Source of the DNA: an uncultured Cytophagales bacterium
GTDB taxonomy: Bacteria > Bacteroidota > Bacteroidia > Cytophagales > 172606-1
Length of the DNA: 40,191 bases
NCBI GenBank assembly: GCA_902805615.1
Contig: CADCTQ010000209.1
Location: 1 to 40,191 of the forward strand
Direction: 5' to 3'
The position numbers and the translations under genes are program-made. This document shows, one piece after another, positions 16,706 through 25,529 of this stretch (positions are counted from its first letter, which is position 1; each line of letters opens with the position of its first letter). The notes beneath the pieces were generated by a model, which saw nothing but the letters and a program-made list of their open reading frames with translations, was not told the DNA's origin and searched no databases.

Positions 16706-19111
16706 CTATTCGTTCCGCAGCGACTTCACCGGGTTTGCCAGCGCGGCCTTTACCGAGTGCCAGGCGATGGGCGCCAGCGCAATCAGCACCGCCACCGTGC
16801 CCGCCAGCACGAACACCCCCGGCCCCACCGGCACCCGGTAGGGAAAGTGGTCCAGCCAGCGGCTCATGGCGTACCACGAAACCGGCGTGGCGATCAGGAT
16901 GGCCAGGAGCACCAACCGGAGGAAGTCTTTCGAGAGGAGCGTTACGATGCTGCCCACCGAGGCCCCGAGGATCTTGCGGATGCTGATTTCTTTGGTGCGC
17001 TGCCCGGCCGTAAAGGTGGCAAGCCCGAACAGCCCCAGGCAGGCAATGAAGATGGCCAGGCCCGCAAACACGCTGAACAACTGCCCGAACCGGAGGTCGG
17101 CCTGGTACTGCCGGTTGAACGATTCGTCGAGGAAGGTGTGCACGAAGGGACGGTGGGGAACCAGTTGCCGCCACTGCTTTTCCAGGCCCGCCAGCGTGCC
17201 CTGCACGTTCCCGGTTTCCAGCCGCAGCGAGAGGCGGCCCGACGAACGGGGTTCCAGCCGCAGGCTCAGGGGTTCGACCCGGGTGTGGAGCGACCGGAAG
17301 TTAAAGTCCTTCACCACCCCGACCACGGTACCTTCCCGGCCCCACTGCGAAAACCGCTTGCCGATCACGTCGGCCGGGTTGGCGTAGCCGAACTGTTTGG
17401 CCGCCGCTTCGTTGAGCAGCAGCGCATTGGCCGTGTCGGCCGGGAATTCGCGGGAGAAGGCCCTTCCCGCCACCATCCCGATGCCCATGTGCGGGATAAA
17501 GTCAACGTCTACCTCGTAGAGGAGCGGGCTTTCGCCCCGCATGGCGCCCTCCGCCGACTGCACTTCGGTGTACGCGTTGGGAATGAAGTCGCCGGGTACG
17601 GAGCGCGAAGCGGAAGCCGACCGCACGGCCGGGTGTTCTTCGAAAACGGCTTTGATGGTTTCGAGCTTTTGCAGCACCTGCGGGTCGCCCCCGAAGTCAA
17701 TCACCAGCATGTGCTCCTGCCGGAAGCCCAGGTCCCGCGTGCGCAGGTGGTCGAGTTGGGAAAAAACCACGGCCGTGCCGGCGATCAGCGCCATGGAGAG
17801 GCTGAACTGGAATACCACCAGGCCCTTGCGCAGGGCCACCCCCCGCGACGACGACCGGAACGTGCCTTTCAGCACCTGCACCGGGCGGAAGCGGGCCAGC
17901 ACCCAGGCCGGGTAGCTGCCGGCCAGCAGGCCCACCACCAGCGCCGCCCCGAGCAGCAAAGGCGCTACTTCCCACGAAAAGAGCAACCCGGTCGCAAACT
18001 TTTTGCCCGACAGTTCCCCGAGGGCGGGCAGCACCGAGCAGGCCAGGCCAAACGCCAGCACGGCCGCCAGCAGCGAAAGCAGGACCGATTCGGTGAGGAA
18101 CTGGCCGATGAGCCCCGCCTGCCGCGCGCCGATTGCCTTGCGGACGCCCACCTCCCGGGCCCGTTCCACCGAGCGGGCCGTCGAAAGGTTGGTGAAGTTG
18201 ATGCAGGCGATCACCAGGATGAACACGGCGATGGAAGAAAAGATGTACACGTTGGACAGGCTCCCCGTGGCGCCCGGCTGGCGGCCCGCCCGGGAGTAGA
18301 GGTACGCGTCGGTCATCGGCTCGAAGGTGAGGGCGTACCCCTTGTTGCCCGGGTTGTGCCTGGCCAGGAAGGCCGGCACTTTGGCCTCCAGCGCCCGGAT
18401 GTCGGTACCCGGCGGCACGACGAGGTAAGTGTAAAAGTCCACGTAGCCCCACCACCCGAAAATCTCCGACCGATAGTTCCGGAAGGTGCTCATGGAGATG
18501 AGCCCGGTGAAGGTGAAGTGCGAATTGGACGGCACGTCTTCCATCAGGCCGGTCACCGTAAACGTCTCCTGGTTTTCGACCCGCAGGGTTTGCCCCACGG
18601 GGTTGCGGTCGCCGAAGAACTTGCGGGCCGTGCTCCGGGTGAGCACAATGCTGTTGGGCGCCACCAGGGCCAGGCGCGGGTTGCCCGCCAGCATCTTCCA
18701 GCTGAACACCTCGAAGGCCGTCGAATCCATGAACAGCAGGTCTTCCTGCTGGAAACGCCGGTCGCCGTGCTGGAGCAGCAGGCTCTTGTGGCTGGTGAAG
18801 CGCACCATCTTGCGTACTTCCGGAAAGTCGGCGGCCAGGGCGGGGCCCACCGGGGCGTTGCCCCACACCTGGAACTCTTCCGGGGCCGGCCGCTGGCCCG
18901 GTACGGTTACGCCGTTCCGGAAAGCCTGCAACACCCGGTAGACCTGGCCGGCCTGCGCGTGGTAGCGGTCATAGGACAACTCGTGGCGGACGTAGAGGGT
19001 GATGAGCAGGCAGCAGGCCATGCCCACGGCGAGGCCCGCCACGTTGATGAAGGTGTAGCCTTTGTTGCGGAGGAGATTGCGCCAGGCAACGGTCAGGTAG
19101 TTTTGCAGCAT
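16706..19111 (-). CDS. ABC transporter permease, FtsX/MacB type
   Basis: An 801-residue inner-membrane protein of the long two-module type frequent in Bacteroidota: helix 1 (TFINVAGLAVGMACCLLITL), a MacB-like periplasmic domain, three FtsX helices (from VYIFSSIAVFILVIACINFT), then a second periplasmic domain and three more helices near the C-terminus. The conserved FtsX sequence NLSTARSVERAREVGVRKAIGA follows the second helix, and a second copy (RTKEISIRKILGAS) follows the matching C-terminal helix. ATG 19111 (MLQNYLTVAWRNLL) is the family-standard start; longer open sequence upstream is antisense to the FHA gene. No ATPase gene is adjacent. Such permeases are usually annotated as antimicrobial-peptide or lipoprotein transporters; the actual substrate is unknown. 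Confidence 0.9.
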   Translation of the reverse strand: MLQNYLTVAWRNLLRNKGYTFINVAGLAVGMACCLLITLYVRHELSYDRYHAQAGQVYRVLQAFRNGVTVPGQRPAPEEFQVWGNAPVGPALAADFPEVRKMVRFTSHKSLLLQHGDRRFQQEDLLFMDSTAFEVFSWKMLAGNPRLALVAPNSIVLTRSTARKFFGDRNPVGQTLRVENQETFTVTGLMEDVPSNSHFTFTGLISMSTFRNYRSEIFGWWGYVDFYTYLVVPPGTDIRALEAKVPAFLARHNPGNKGYALTFEPMTDAYLYSRAGRQPGATGSLSNVYIFSSIAVFILVIACINFTNLSTARSVERAREVGVRKAIGARQAGLIGQFLTESVLLSLLAAVLAFGLACSVLPALGELSGKKFATGLLFSWEVAPLLLGAALVVGLLAGSYPAWVLARFRPVQVLKGTFRSSSRGVALRKGLVVFQFSLSMALIAGTAVVFSQLDHLRTRDLGFRQEHMLVIDFGGDPQVLQKLETIKAVFEEHPAVRSASASRSVPGDFIPNAYTEVQSAEGAMRGESPLLYEVDVDFIPHMGIGMVAGRAFSREFPADTANALLLNEAAAKQFGYANPADVIGKRFSQWGREGTVVGVVKDFNFRSLHTRVEPLSLRLEPRSSGRLSLRLETGNVQGTLAGLEKQWRQLVPHRPFVHTFLDESFNRQYQADLRFGQLFSVFAGLAIFIACLGLFGLATFTAGQRTKEISIRKILGASVGSIVTLLSKDFLRLVLLAILIATPVSWYAMSRWLDHFPYRVPVGPGVFVLAGTVAVLIALAPIAWHSVKAALANPVKSLRNE

Positions 19112-19387
19112 GGGAAGATCAGGTGAGGAATGCCGGTTTGGACGGCCCGCCGGGCAATGGCGGTAGCGGGACAATCCCCGTGCCACTCCCGGGAAGCGGG
19201 CTTCGGGGCCCCTGCGCCCCCGCCGCCGCGTCCCGCACTGTCCACGGGCGGACACTTTTGCGCGGATGCGGTCACCCCGCCGCCCGGTACGGCGCCGCCC
19301 GGTACGGCCAAAGTTGCCGATTCCACAACTTCTCCCGCCGCTTCGCCCGTACAATGCGTAGAAAGGGTACACGGCAAAGACAACGGT

Positions 19388-20908
19388 ATGAAAGTACGCA
19401 GCGGAAATACGGGTTCTTCCTTCACCCTCCAGTTCCTGACCGACACGGGTGAATATCCGGCCAATGCCACCAAAGTGCTGGCCGCGGCGTACGTGGAGTT
19501 GGGGCGCGACCAGGAATGCGCCGTTCGGTTCGGGGAGGATGCCCCCACGGTAAGCCGCAAGCACGCCGCCCTCGAAAGAAAGGGGCAAAAGGTGTACATC
19601 TACAACCTGTCGGCCACCAACCAGACGCTGGTGAACGGCCGGCCGGTGCACAAGGAGTGGCTCCTGCACGACGGCGACGAAATCCAGCTCTCGGCCGACG
19701 GCCCGCGGATGCGCTTTCTCGTGCCGTCCGACAGCACCGCCCCGCGGTTCACCAGCCGCATCAGGCTGTTTGCCGAACAGGCCGTGCGGCCCTACCGGCT
19801 CGTGCTGCTCGCCCTGCTGGTCATCTTCCTGGTGGGGGCCGCCGCGGTGGGCATCCAGTTTACGAAGGTGCGCAGCGGGCAGGCCCGGCTCACGGCCGTG
19901 GCCGAGTCGGTGACCGAACAGGTGGAACAGCAGCAGAAGGCGCTGGCGGCGGGCAACTCGGTGCTGGTGGCCGAACAAACCCGGCGGGCCGAAGCCCTGG
20001 CGGCGGTCAACCGGCGGAACGAGGCGTTCCAGGAGGCGCTTACGCGGCAGAGCAAAATCATCAAGGCCCTGGTGAAGACAGCCACGGCCCGGCCGCCCCG
20101 CCGCCCCCGCCGTTCCGAACCCGTGCGCAAGCCCGACGCCGAGGCCGTGGCCGTGGGCAACACGCAGGGACAGGTCTACGCCGTCCGCGTTTTCCTCACC
20201 GTGCGGAGCCAGACCGGCCAGCCGGTTGACCTCACCGACGGCAGCCGCAAGTCGGTGCGGCTGAAGGATTACTTCCTGGGCACGGGCACGGGCTTCGTGC
20301 TGGAAGATGGCCGGTTCGTGACCGCCCGGCGCTGGGTGAAGCCCTGGGCGTACCCGGAAGGGGAGAAGGACCTGCTGAGCCTGTTCGCCAACTTCGTGCA
20401 CCACAACGGGGGCCGGGCCACGGTGAAGCTGGTTGCCACTGCGCCCGGCGGGCCGGAACTGACCCTCTCCGACGCGCAGTTCGCCGCCGACAGCACCCAC
20501 GACCAGACGGTGACGGGCAACTTCGGCTTCGGGGAGGGGAAAATCGTGGTGGCCGGTCCCGACCACGCCCACGACTGGGCAGTGGCGAAAGTGCCCGTCA
20601 CGGGCCTGCCTGCCGACGATACGGGGATGCTGCGGGCGGCCGGCAGCCCGGTTCACCTGCTGGGCTACGAAATTCCGGCCGGCGTGCAGGAAGGCCCGGT
20701 GGGGTCGCCCACCTATACCCGGCGCACGGCCGCCCCCGACGTCCCGGACGGGGGCACGGTGGCCCTCCGCGGCACGCCCTTCGAGGTGAGCACTTTCGGC
20801 GGCCCGGCCTACCTCGTCAGGGGCAACAAACCCGTGGTGGTCGGCCTGCTCACCGGCGGCAAAGACGGCAAAGGCGTCATCATTCCCATCAACCAACTGG
20901 CCCGGTAA
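19388..20908 (+). CDS. FHA domain - transmembrane - degenerate trypsin-like protein
   Basis: A 506-residue protein. An FHA phosphothreonine-binding domain covers about 33-110 (GR 39-40, SRKHA 56-60, N78, NG 83-84). A single membrane helix follows at 138-157, a charged helical segment at 163-230, a Pro/Arg linker, and a chymotrypsin-fold-like domain at about 262-505. The protease landmarks are recognisable but altered: FVTARRWVKPW has Arg315 where the catalytic His is expected, DWAVAKV keeps Asp396, and STFGGPAY has Phe470 in place of the nucleophilic Ser of GxSGGP. It is therefore probably catalytically dead, acting as a binding module outside the membrane while FHA reads phosphorylation inside. 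ATG 19388 begins the first protein-like sequence. The gene is divergent from the permease, 276 bases away. Confidence 0.8.
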   Translation: MKVRSGNTGSSFTLQFLTDTGEYPANATKVLAAAYVELGRDQECAVRFGEDAPTVSRKHAALERKGQKVYIYNLSATNQTLVNGRPVHKEWLLHDGDEIQLSADGPRMRFLVPSDSTAPRFTSRIRLFAEQAVRPYRLVLLALLVIFLVGAAAVGIQFTKVRSGQARLTAVAESVTEQVEQQQKALAAGNSVLVAEQTRRAEALAAVNRRNEAFQEALTRQSKIIKALVKTATARPPRRPRRSEPVRKPDAEAVAVGNTQGQVYAVRVFLTVRSQTGQPVDLTDGSRKSVRLKDYFLGTGTGFVLEDGRFVTARRWVKPWAYPEGEKDLLSLFANFVHHNGGRATVKLVATAPGGPELTLSDAQFAADSTHDQTVTGNFGFGEGKIVVAGPDHAHDWAVAKVPVTGLPADDTGMLRAAGSPVHLLGYEIPAGVQEGPVGSPTYTRRTAAPDVPDGGTVALRGTPFEVSTFGGPAYLVRGNKPVVVGLLTGGKDGKGVIIPINQLAR

Positions 20909-20968
20909 CGCCCCGGCATGGTCCACGCCTGTCGGTTGAATTTGTGCTTTGCGAATGTATGAGTAAAC

Positions 20969-21057
20969 CAAGCGTGGACGCTTGGGGAAGGAGACTGGCG
21001 TACGCGGGGATGCGGGTACAGGCAAGAGGAAAGGTTCAAGCGTAGACGCTTGAACCA
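20969..21057. repeat. Pair of short palindromes
   Basis: CCAAGCGTGGACGCTTGG (20969-20986) and TTCAAGCGTAGACGCTTGAA (about 21037-21057) are palindromic words related to the AAGCG-NN-CGCTT hairpins of the REP-like pairs. The remaining gap 21058-21359 holds no gene I can support. Confidence 0.6.
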
Positions 21058-21359
21058 GTGGTGATCTTTGCGCTACGCGTCTGGAATCGAACCCTACCGC
21101 GATGCTTGGACCAGTAGGGTAGGGGAGCCCTCCCCCGGCACTGCGCGCTGGGGCAAGGAAATGGTACGTTCCCGTCAGTCATATACAGTTCCCTTGCGGC
21201 AGCACCGATGGGCACGCAGCACTACGTTCGGTACGTTCGGCTCACGCCTCCGTACCCTTGTGGGTTTGGTTTGCCCGTGGGCAAGCGAAGGGGGCAGGGG
21301 GATGACTCTCCAATCGTTTGTGGATGCCCATCCCCCAAGCAGTCATTCGTCATTCGTAA

Positions 21360-22148
21360 TTAATTATTCGAGCTGTCCGGCTGCTGCACGGGAATGGGGC
21401 GTTCGGGGTCGTATTCCTTGGTGAGCAGTTGCTGGAGAGCGGGTTGCAGCTTCTCCAGGGGGGCCAGCGCCTCGTCAATGCCGCCCTTGCCCCGGTAGTC
21501 GCCCCGGATGAGGTTTTCCATCAGCAGCGGGTTGGGGTCATAGAGCAGTTCGAGTTCCGCGTTCCGGAAGTTCTTGGTGATGCGCATGAGTTCGGTGGCG
21601 TAGTTCTTGAGCTGGTTGCGCAACTCGTTGGACATGAGCACGTCGGAATTGTCCTCCACGGTTTTGTTGGCCGACACGAAAAAGTCAATGTGCTTGTTGA
21701 GCTTGGTGCTTACGGTGGGCAGTTGCGCCACGAGGGCCTTGTACTGCCGGGCTTTTTTCTTCACCCGGATGGCTACGGGAGCTACGTGGTTGGTGTAGTT
21801 GCGCTCCTTGTACTGCGGCGGGGCCTGCCGGAAAAGTTTCCGGTAATCCTGCTCAAAGGTGAGTTCGCGGTAGTACTGGTCCAGCACCGACTTCCAGTCC
21901 GGGCCCGAGATGGCCCCCCAGGCGCTGTCCCGTTCGAGGCTGCCTTCGCGGTAGAGCTGCACCTGCCAGAAGGCCGCGTCCGCCCGGGCCGGGTCCTCGG
22001 CCACCCGCCCGAAGTCCTCGGCGCTGAAGGCCGTGCCGTCGTCAATGTAGTAATGGGTTACCCGGGGCGGCGCCTGCTGCGCCCGCACGGCCGGTACCAG
22101 GCCGGCAAGCACCCACGAAAACGCCAGGCCGAAAATCAGTTTGTTCAT
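21360..22148 (-). CDS. Exported protein of unknown function
   Basis: A 262-residue protein with a type I signal peptide (cleavage after VRA near residue 23). The mature part is mostly helical and rich in charged residues and Tyr: DYRKLFRQAPPQYKERNYTN, VKKKARQYKALVAQL and NELRNQLKNYATELMRITKN. The extended C-terminus is Pro/Gln-rich. ATG 22148 was chosen because it directly precedes the signal peptide; the in-frame upstream extension is not protein-like. I do not recognise the family. It lies on the same strand as, and 381 bases downstream of, the collagen/S74 gene, so it may belong with the T9SS-linked group, but the spacing and an intervening repeat leave this open. Confidence 0.65.
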   Translation of the reverse strand: MNKLIFGLAFSWVLAGLVPAVRAQQAPPRVTHYYIDDGTAFSAEDFGRVAEDPARADAAFWQVQLYREGSLERDSAWGAISGPDWKSVLDQYYRELTFEQDYRKLFRQAPPQYKERNYTNHVAPVAIRVKKKARQYKALVAQLPTVSTKLNKHIDFFVSANKTVEDNSDVLMSNELRNQLKNYATELMRITKNFRNAELELLYDPNPLLMENLIRGDYRGKGGIDEALAPLEKLQPALQQLLTKEYDPERPIPVQQPDSSNN

Positions 22149-22323
22149 CGTGAAAGGGGGCCGGAGACCGGGGGGAGGGAGACCGGCTGTCCGACTGTTA
22201 GGTTGGGTTTGATCTGCGTGGAGTGTGTTATTGTCAGGCATTTATGAGTATTATTTAACGGAGGGGCACCAGGTAAAAGGGCATTCTGCGGGCAATGAGG
22301 ACCGGGCAATCGGGACCGGTCTC

Positions 22324-22432
22324 AGCCACGAAGGCACCAGGACACAAAGGGTCACCAAGGCTGGCGCGGGAACGGAAGTCTTCGTGTCCCTTGGTGTCTT
22401 GCTGCCTTCGTGGCTTAAAGTGGCACTTGGAC
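22324..22432. repeat. Dispersed intergenic repeat, copy 2, with inverted end
   Basis: 22324-22386 matches the repeat at 7580-7641. Here AGCCACGAAGGCA at the left is answered by TGCCTTCGTGGCT at the right end, making an imperfect inverted repeat. It accounts for most of the 22149-22529 gap; the rest shows nothing. Confidence 0.7.
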
Positions 22433-22529
22433 ACTTTTCTCGTTCATCCCTTCCTCATTTACCACCACCCCTCAACGATTCAATCAACTTGCATGGCCGC
22501 CCTCCGGCCTCCCTTTCTCCCGCTCCCGT

Positions 22530-25073
22530 TTACTCCCGCCGGACCACCGGCGCGGCCCGTTCCCGATCCCTCTTCCGGTCTGCCTTCCTCCCGTCTGCGG
22601 TCTCCTTTCCTCCTTTTTGGGGAGGAAGCCCGATATGGGCTTTGACCCGTTCGAGGTCCAGGCGGAGCTGTTCGGTCTGCTGCTGCTGCGTGGAGAGGTC
22701 GGCCTGCAACTTTTCGTTTTGGGCTTGCTGTGCATGAAACCGTTCGAGCAGGGCTTCCAGTTCCCGCGTCTTCGCTTCCAGTTGCCCGTCCTTCTGCCGC
22801 AACTGCTCGGTGCGTTCCACCAGCGCCTGGATGGCGGCAAAATTGATGCCATTAAAGTCCGTAGAGGTAATGGTCGTGTCCGTGCCGATCACCCCGACCC
22901 CGTCGTGGCCGAAGGCGGCGAAGAAGTCCTGGGCCATCGGGCCGTAGTGCCGGAACCGTTTGGGGTCCTGGCCCTTATAGTTCCAGGTGTGGAGGCGGAA
23001 ACGGCCGATCTTGCGCAGCATCGCTTCGCCGTCCAGGGGTTTGAAGTTCTCCTTTTTGCGCACGTCCGAAGAGGCGCCGATGCCGTTCTGGCCCGGCTCG
23101 ATGAAGATGCCCGGAGCCCCCGCGCCCGTATTGCCCGACGTGAAGAAGCGGTAGCCGTTGGCGAAACGGGCCGTGAACTGGTTGTCGTCGCTGGCAAACA
23201 CGTAGCGGCTGGGGTCTTCGGGCGACCCCGGCAGGCCGCCGCCGTCGCCGCCCAGGCCGTCGGTGATGATGAAGCTGCCCCGGTAGCCATTGTTGCTGTT
23301 GAGCCCGGCCACCCGAAGGCGGTCGGCCTGGCGGTTTTGGGTCGTGGAAGCGTACGTACCGATCACCGTGGAGTAGTCCCCGACGGCGTACACGTGCGTG
23401 CCCGAGGAAAAGGCCCCGGTGCCGGTGGCAATGGACGCCCACCCGAGGGCCGTGGCGCCGTTGCCGCGGGCAAAGGCACTGTTGCCCAGGGCGCTGGCCC
23501 CCTGTTCCTGCGCCCGGCTGTTGCGGCCCATCGCCACCGAGCCCTGGCCCGAGGCCAGCGTGTTTTCGCCCATCGCTACCGAACTTTCGCCGATGTTGGC
23601 CGCGCTCCACTGGTCGCCCGTGACGAGGCCGGCCCGGAAGGCGCTGCGCCCCGGAATCCACATCAGGCGCGTGTTGCTGTTGACCTGGGCGAAGTCGTAG
23701 GCGCTGCTGCCCTGCACGAGCAGGCCGCTGCCCGCGTTGGTGATGGTGGAGTTCTGGATGGTTGTCCCGCCGCCGGCAACGCTGAAGCGCGGCACCACCC
23801 CGTTGGTGCCCGTAAAGGCGGCCCCGCCGGCCGCCGAGTTGATGGTGAAGTTGGGGTACGTGCCCGTGACGGTGGTGCCGCCCGTACCCGTCAGTCTGAT
23901 GGGCTGGTCGGGGGCCGTGTTGATGATCGTGTTGGTGGCGTCAATGTCAATGCCCTCTCCCTCCTTGTAGGCCGGTCCGCCCCCGGTCCCCGCCGTTGAC
24001 TCAATGATGAAGTTGGGGTACGTGCCCGTTACCGTGGTGGCGCCCCGGCCGGTGAGGGTAACCCGCAGGTCGGGGGCCGTGTTGTTGATGCGGTTGCCGG
24101 TGACCGTAATGAAGTCGCCGCCCGTGTACGCCGTGCCGCCACCCCCGCCGCCCGGACCCGCAGGGCCTTGCGGACCGGGGGGGCCGGCCGGACCTTGCGC
24201 ACCGGCGGGACCGGGAGGACCAACCGCGCCGGCCGGTCCGGCGACCCCCGGCGCTCCCGCGGGACCGGCCGGTCCCGGATCACCTTTATCACCCTTGTCG
24301 CCTTTCGGCCCCGCCGGACCGGCAAGTCCTTGCGTGCCCGGTGTGCCCGCGGGCCCCGCCGGTCCCGGATCACCCTTATCGCCCTTCGGCCCGGCCGGAC
24401 CCGCAGAACCCGCTGGTCCCGGGGGGCCGGCCGGTCCGCCCGGCCCGGCGGGACCCGCCAGCCCCGGATCGCCCTTGTCGCCTTTTGGCCCCGGATCGCC
24501 CTTCGGCCCGGCCGCACCGGGAGGACCAGCCGGTCCGGGCGTACCGGCACCGCCGCCGGCCGTGTTGGCGATGGTCACCACCGTGGTATCGTTGACCCGG
24601 CGCGTGGTGACGCTGATGCCCGTGCTGCCTTCGAGGCGCAGGTTGCCGGCGGCGTTGCCGGCCCGTTCGGCGTAGAGGGCATAGGGCACCGACAGCAGTT
24701 GCACGCGGCCCAGCAGCTCGAACTGCGAACCGCCCGCGGGGTCGGCTTCTACTTGCAGGAACTTCCGGCCCGTGGCCCAGTTCACGTTGCGGAAGTCGCT
24801 CCCCGTGCCGATGGCCAGCGTAAAGAGCCCGAACGGGTTGTTCATTTCCACGGTTTGCGTCTCGGTGTACACGGCCGGGCCGCTCTCCGATCCTTCCAGG
24901 ATGGTGAACCGGACCGTCACGTTGCCCCGGGTGAGGGGATTGCCGTCTTTGTCGCGGATGACGCCCTGGTAGTTGAACCGCTGGGGCGCCTGGGCTGCCG
25001 CCGGCGCTTGCAGGAGCAGGAGCAACAACAGGGGCAAAAGGGTGCGGCCGGCTCGGGGATAGGCTCGTTTCAT
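22530..25073 (-). CDS. Collagen-like / YadA-head-like / S74 chaperone surface fibre protein
   Basis: An 847-residue secreted protein. The signal peptide ends near residue 28. A beta-rich N-terminal domain ([15 protein letters not shown] to about 170) of a kind common in Bacteroidota surface proteins is followed by 44 uninterrupted Gly-X-Y triplets at 177-308, rich in GPKGDKGDP and GPAGPA, which should form a collagen triple helix. Next are two repeats containing [10 protein letters not shown], YadA-head-like repeats at about 495-560 ([20 protein letters not shown]), an S74 endosialidase-type intramolecular chaperone at about 665-765 ([10 protein letters not shown], where S74 domains self-cleave), a coiled coil to about 815, and a charged, Arg/Lys-rich tail. 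The parts indicate a trimer. No T9SS sorting domain is visible at its C-terminus. It is 6 bases downstream of the small T9SS-signal gene. Confidence 0.88.
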   Translation of the reverse strand: MKRAYPRAGRTLLPLLLLLLLQAPAAAQAPQRFNYQGVIRDKDGNPLTRGNVTVRFTILEGSESGPAVYTETQTVEMNNPFGLFTLAIGTGSDFRNVNWATGRKFLQVEADPAGGSQFELLGRVQLLSVPYALYAERAGNAAGNLRLEGSTGISVTTRRVNDTTVVTIANTAGGGAGTPGPAGPPGAAGPKGDPGPKGDKGDPGLAGPAGPGGPAGPPGPAGSAGPAGPKGDKGDPGPAGPAGTPGTQGLAGPAGPKGDKGDKGDPGPAGPAGAPGVAGPAGAVGPPGPAGAQGPAGPPGPQGPAGPGGGGGGTAYTGGDFITVTGNRINNTAPDLRVTLTGRGATTVTGTYPNFIIESTAGTGGGPAYKEGEGIDIDATNTIINTAPDQPIRLTGTGGTTVTGTYPNFTINSAAGGAAFTGTNGVVPRFSVAGGGTTIQNSTITNAGSGLLVQGSSAYDFAQVNSNTRLMWIPGRSAFRAGLVTGDQWSAANIGESSVAMGENTLASGQGSVAMGRNSRAQEQGASALGNSAFARGNGATALGWASIATGTGAFSSGTHVYAVGDYSTVIGTYASTTQNRQADRLRVAGLNSNNGYRGSFIITDGLGGDGGGLPGSPEDPSRYVFASDDNQFTARFANGYRFFTSGNTGAGAPGIFIEPGQNGIGASSDVRKKENFKPLDGEAMLRKIGRFRLHTWNYKGQDPKRFRHYGPMAQDFFAAFGHDGVGVIGTDTTITSTDFNGINFAAIQALVERTEQLRQKDGQLEAKTRELEALLERFHAQQAQNEKLQADLSTQQQQTEQLRLDLERVKAHIGLPPQKGGKETADGRKADRKRDRERAAPVVRRE

Positions 25074-25079
25074 GGCTGG

Positions 25080-25517
25080 TTACTGCTTGATGATGAAAAA
25101 CTTGTGCAACAATTTGCCCTTGCTGAAGGCGTTGACCAGGTACACGGCCCCGCTCAGCACGGACAGGTTCAGCGGCTTGCCGGTGTAGGGCGCCGTAAGC
25201 ACCAGCCGGCCCGCCGCGTCGTAAAACTTGACCTGGTCCACCCGCCGGGCGTTCACCAGGGTCAGGTCCACCACCACCGGGTTGGGGTAGTAGTCGAAGG
25301 GACCTTCGTCGGGCAGGAGGTAGGGTTGCAGGTAGCCCTGGGTCAGGTAACGGTCCGGGCCGGTCAGGGTGGTCGTGGCAATTTCGCCGATCGAAAAGGA
25401 GTGGGAGTACGCCCCGTTGCTGATCGTGGTACCGGCCGCGTTCACCACGGCCTGGGCCCGGGCCCCGCCCGCCGCCAACCCGATGCCTGCCAGTAAAAAG
25501 AGGAGTTTGTGCGTCAT
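25080..25517 (-). CDS. Small secreted protein with T9SS type A sorting domain
   Basis: A 145-residue protein with a signal peptide ending near residue 21 (ARA). A short N-terminal domain reads VVNAAGTTISNGAYSHSFSI then GEIATTTLTG and TQGYLQP; 'GE...TQG..QP' is a recurring module in Bacteroidota small secreted proteins. From residue 74 a C-terminal T9SS sorting domain begins: YYPNPVVVDLTL, KFYDAAGRLVL, LNLSVLSGAVYLV and the closing Lys-rich strand HKFFIIKQ. It should cross the outer membrane by T9SS and stay attached to or be released from the surface. It sits between porV (12 bases upstream) and the fibre gene (6 bases downstream), clearly one transcript. It could be a minor surface subunit or an adaptor that brings the fibre, which lacks its own sorting signal, to the T9SS. 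Confidence 0.85.
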   Translation of the reverse strand: MTHKLLFLLAGIGLAAGGARAQAVVNAAGTTISNGAYSHSFSIGEIATTTLTGPDRYLTQGYLQPYLLPDEGPFDYYPNPVVVDLTLVNARRVDQVKFYDAAGRLVLTAPYTGKPLNLSVLSGAVYLVNAFSKGKLLHKFFIIKQ

Positions 25518-25529
25518 TCCGAAAAGAGG

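Noticed and set aside
16706-21025. A 1439-codon minus-strand open frame covering the permease and the FHA gene
   Set aside because: Only the part from 19111 downward is protein-like; the upstream part is antisense to the FHA protein gene and open because of high GC.
21064-21140. Possible tRNA on the minus strand because of GGTTCGATTCC
   Set aside because: The bases flanking the T-loop-like word do not form a T stem, and no acceptor or anticodon arm can be drawn.
21068-21424. 118-codon plus-strand frame
   Set aside because: It overlaps the exported-protein gene on the other strand and shows no protein-like pattern.
22530-25073. Prophage tail fibre, because of the S74 domain
   Set aside because: There is no other phage gene nearby; the protein has a signal peptide and lies in a T9SS operon.
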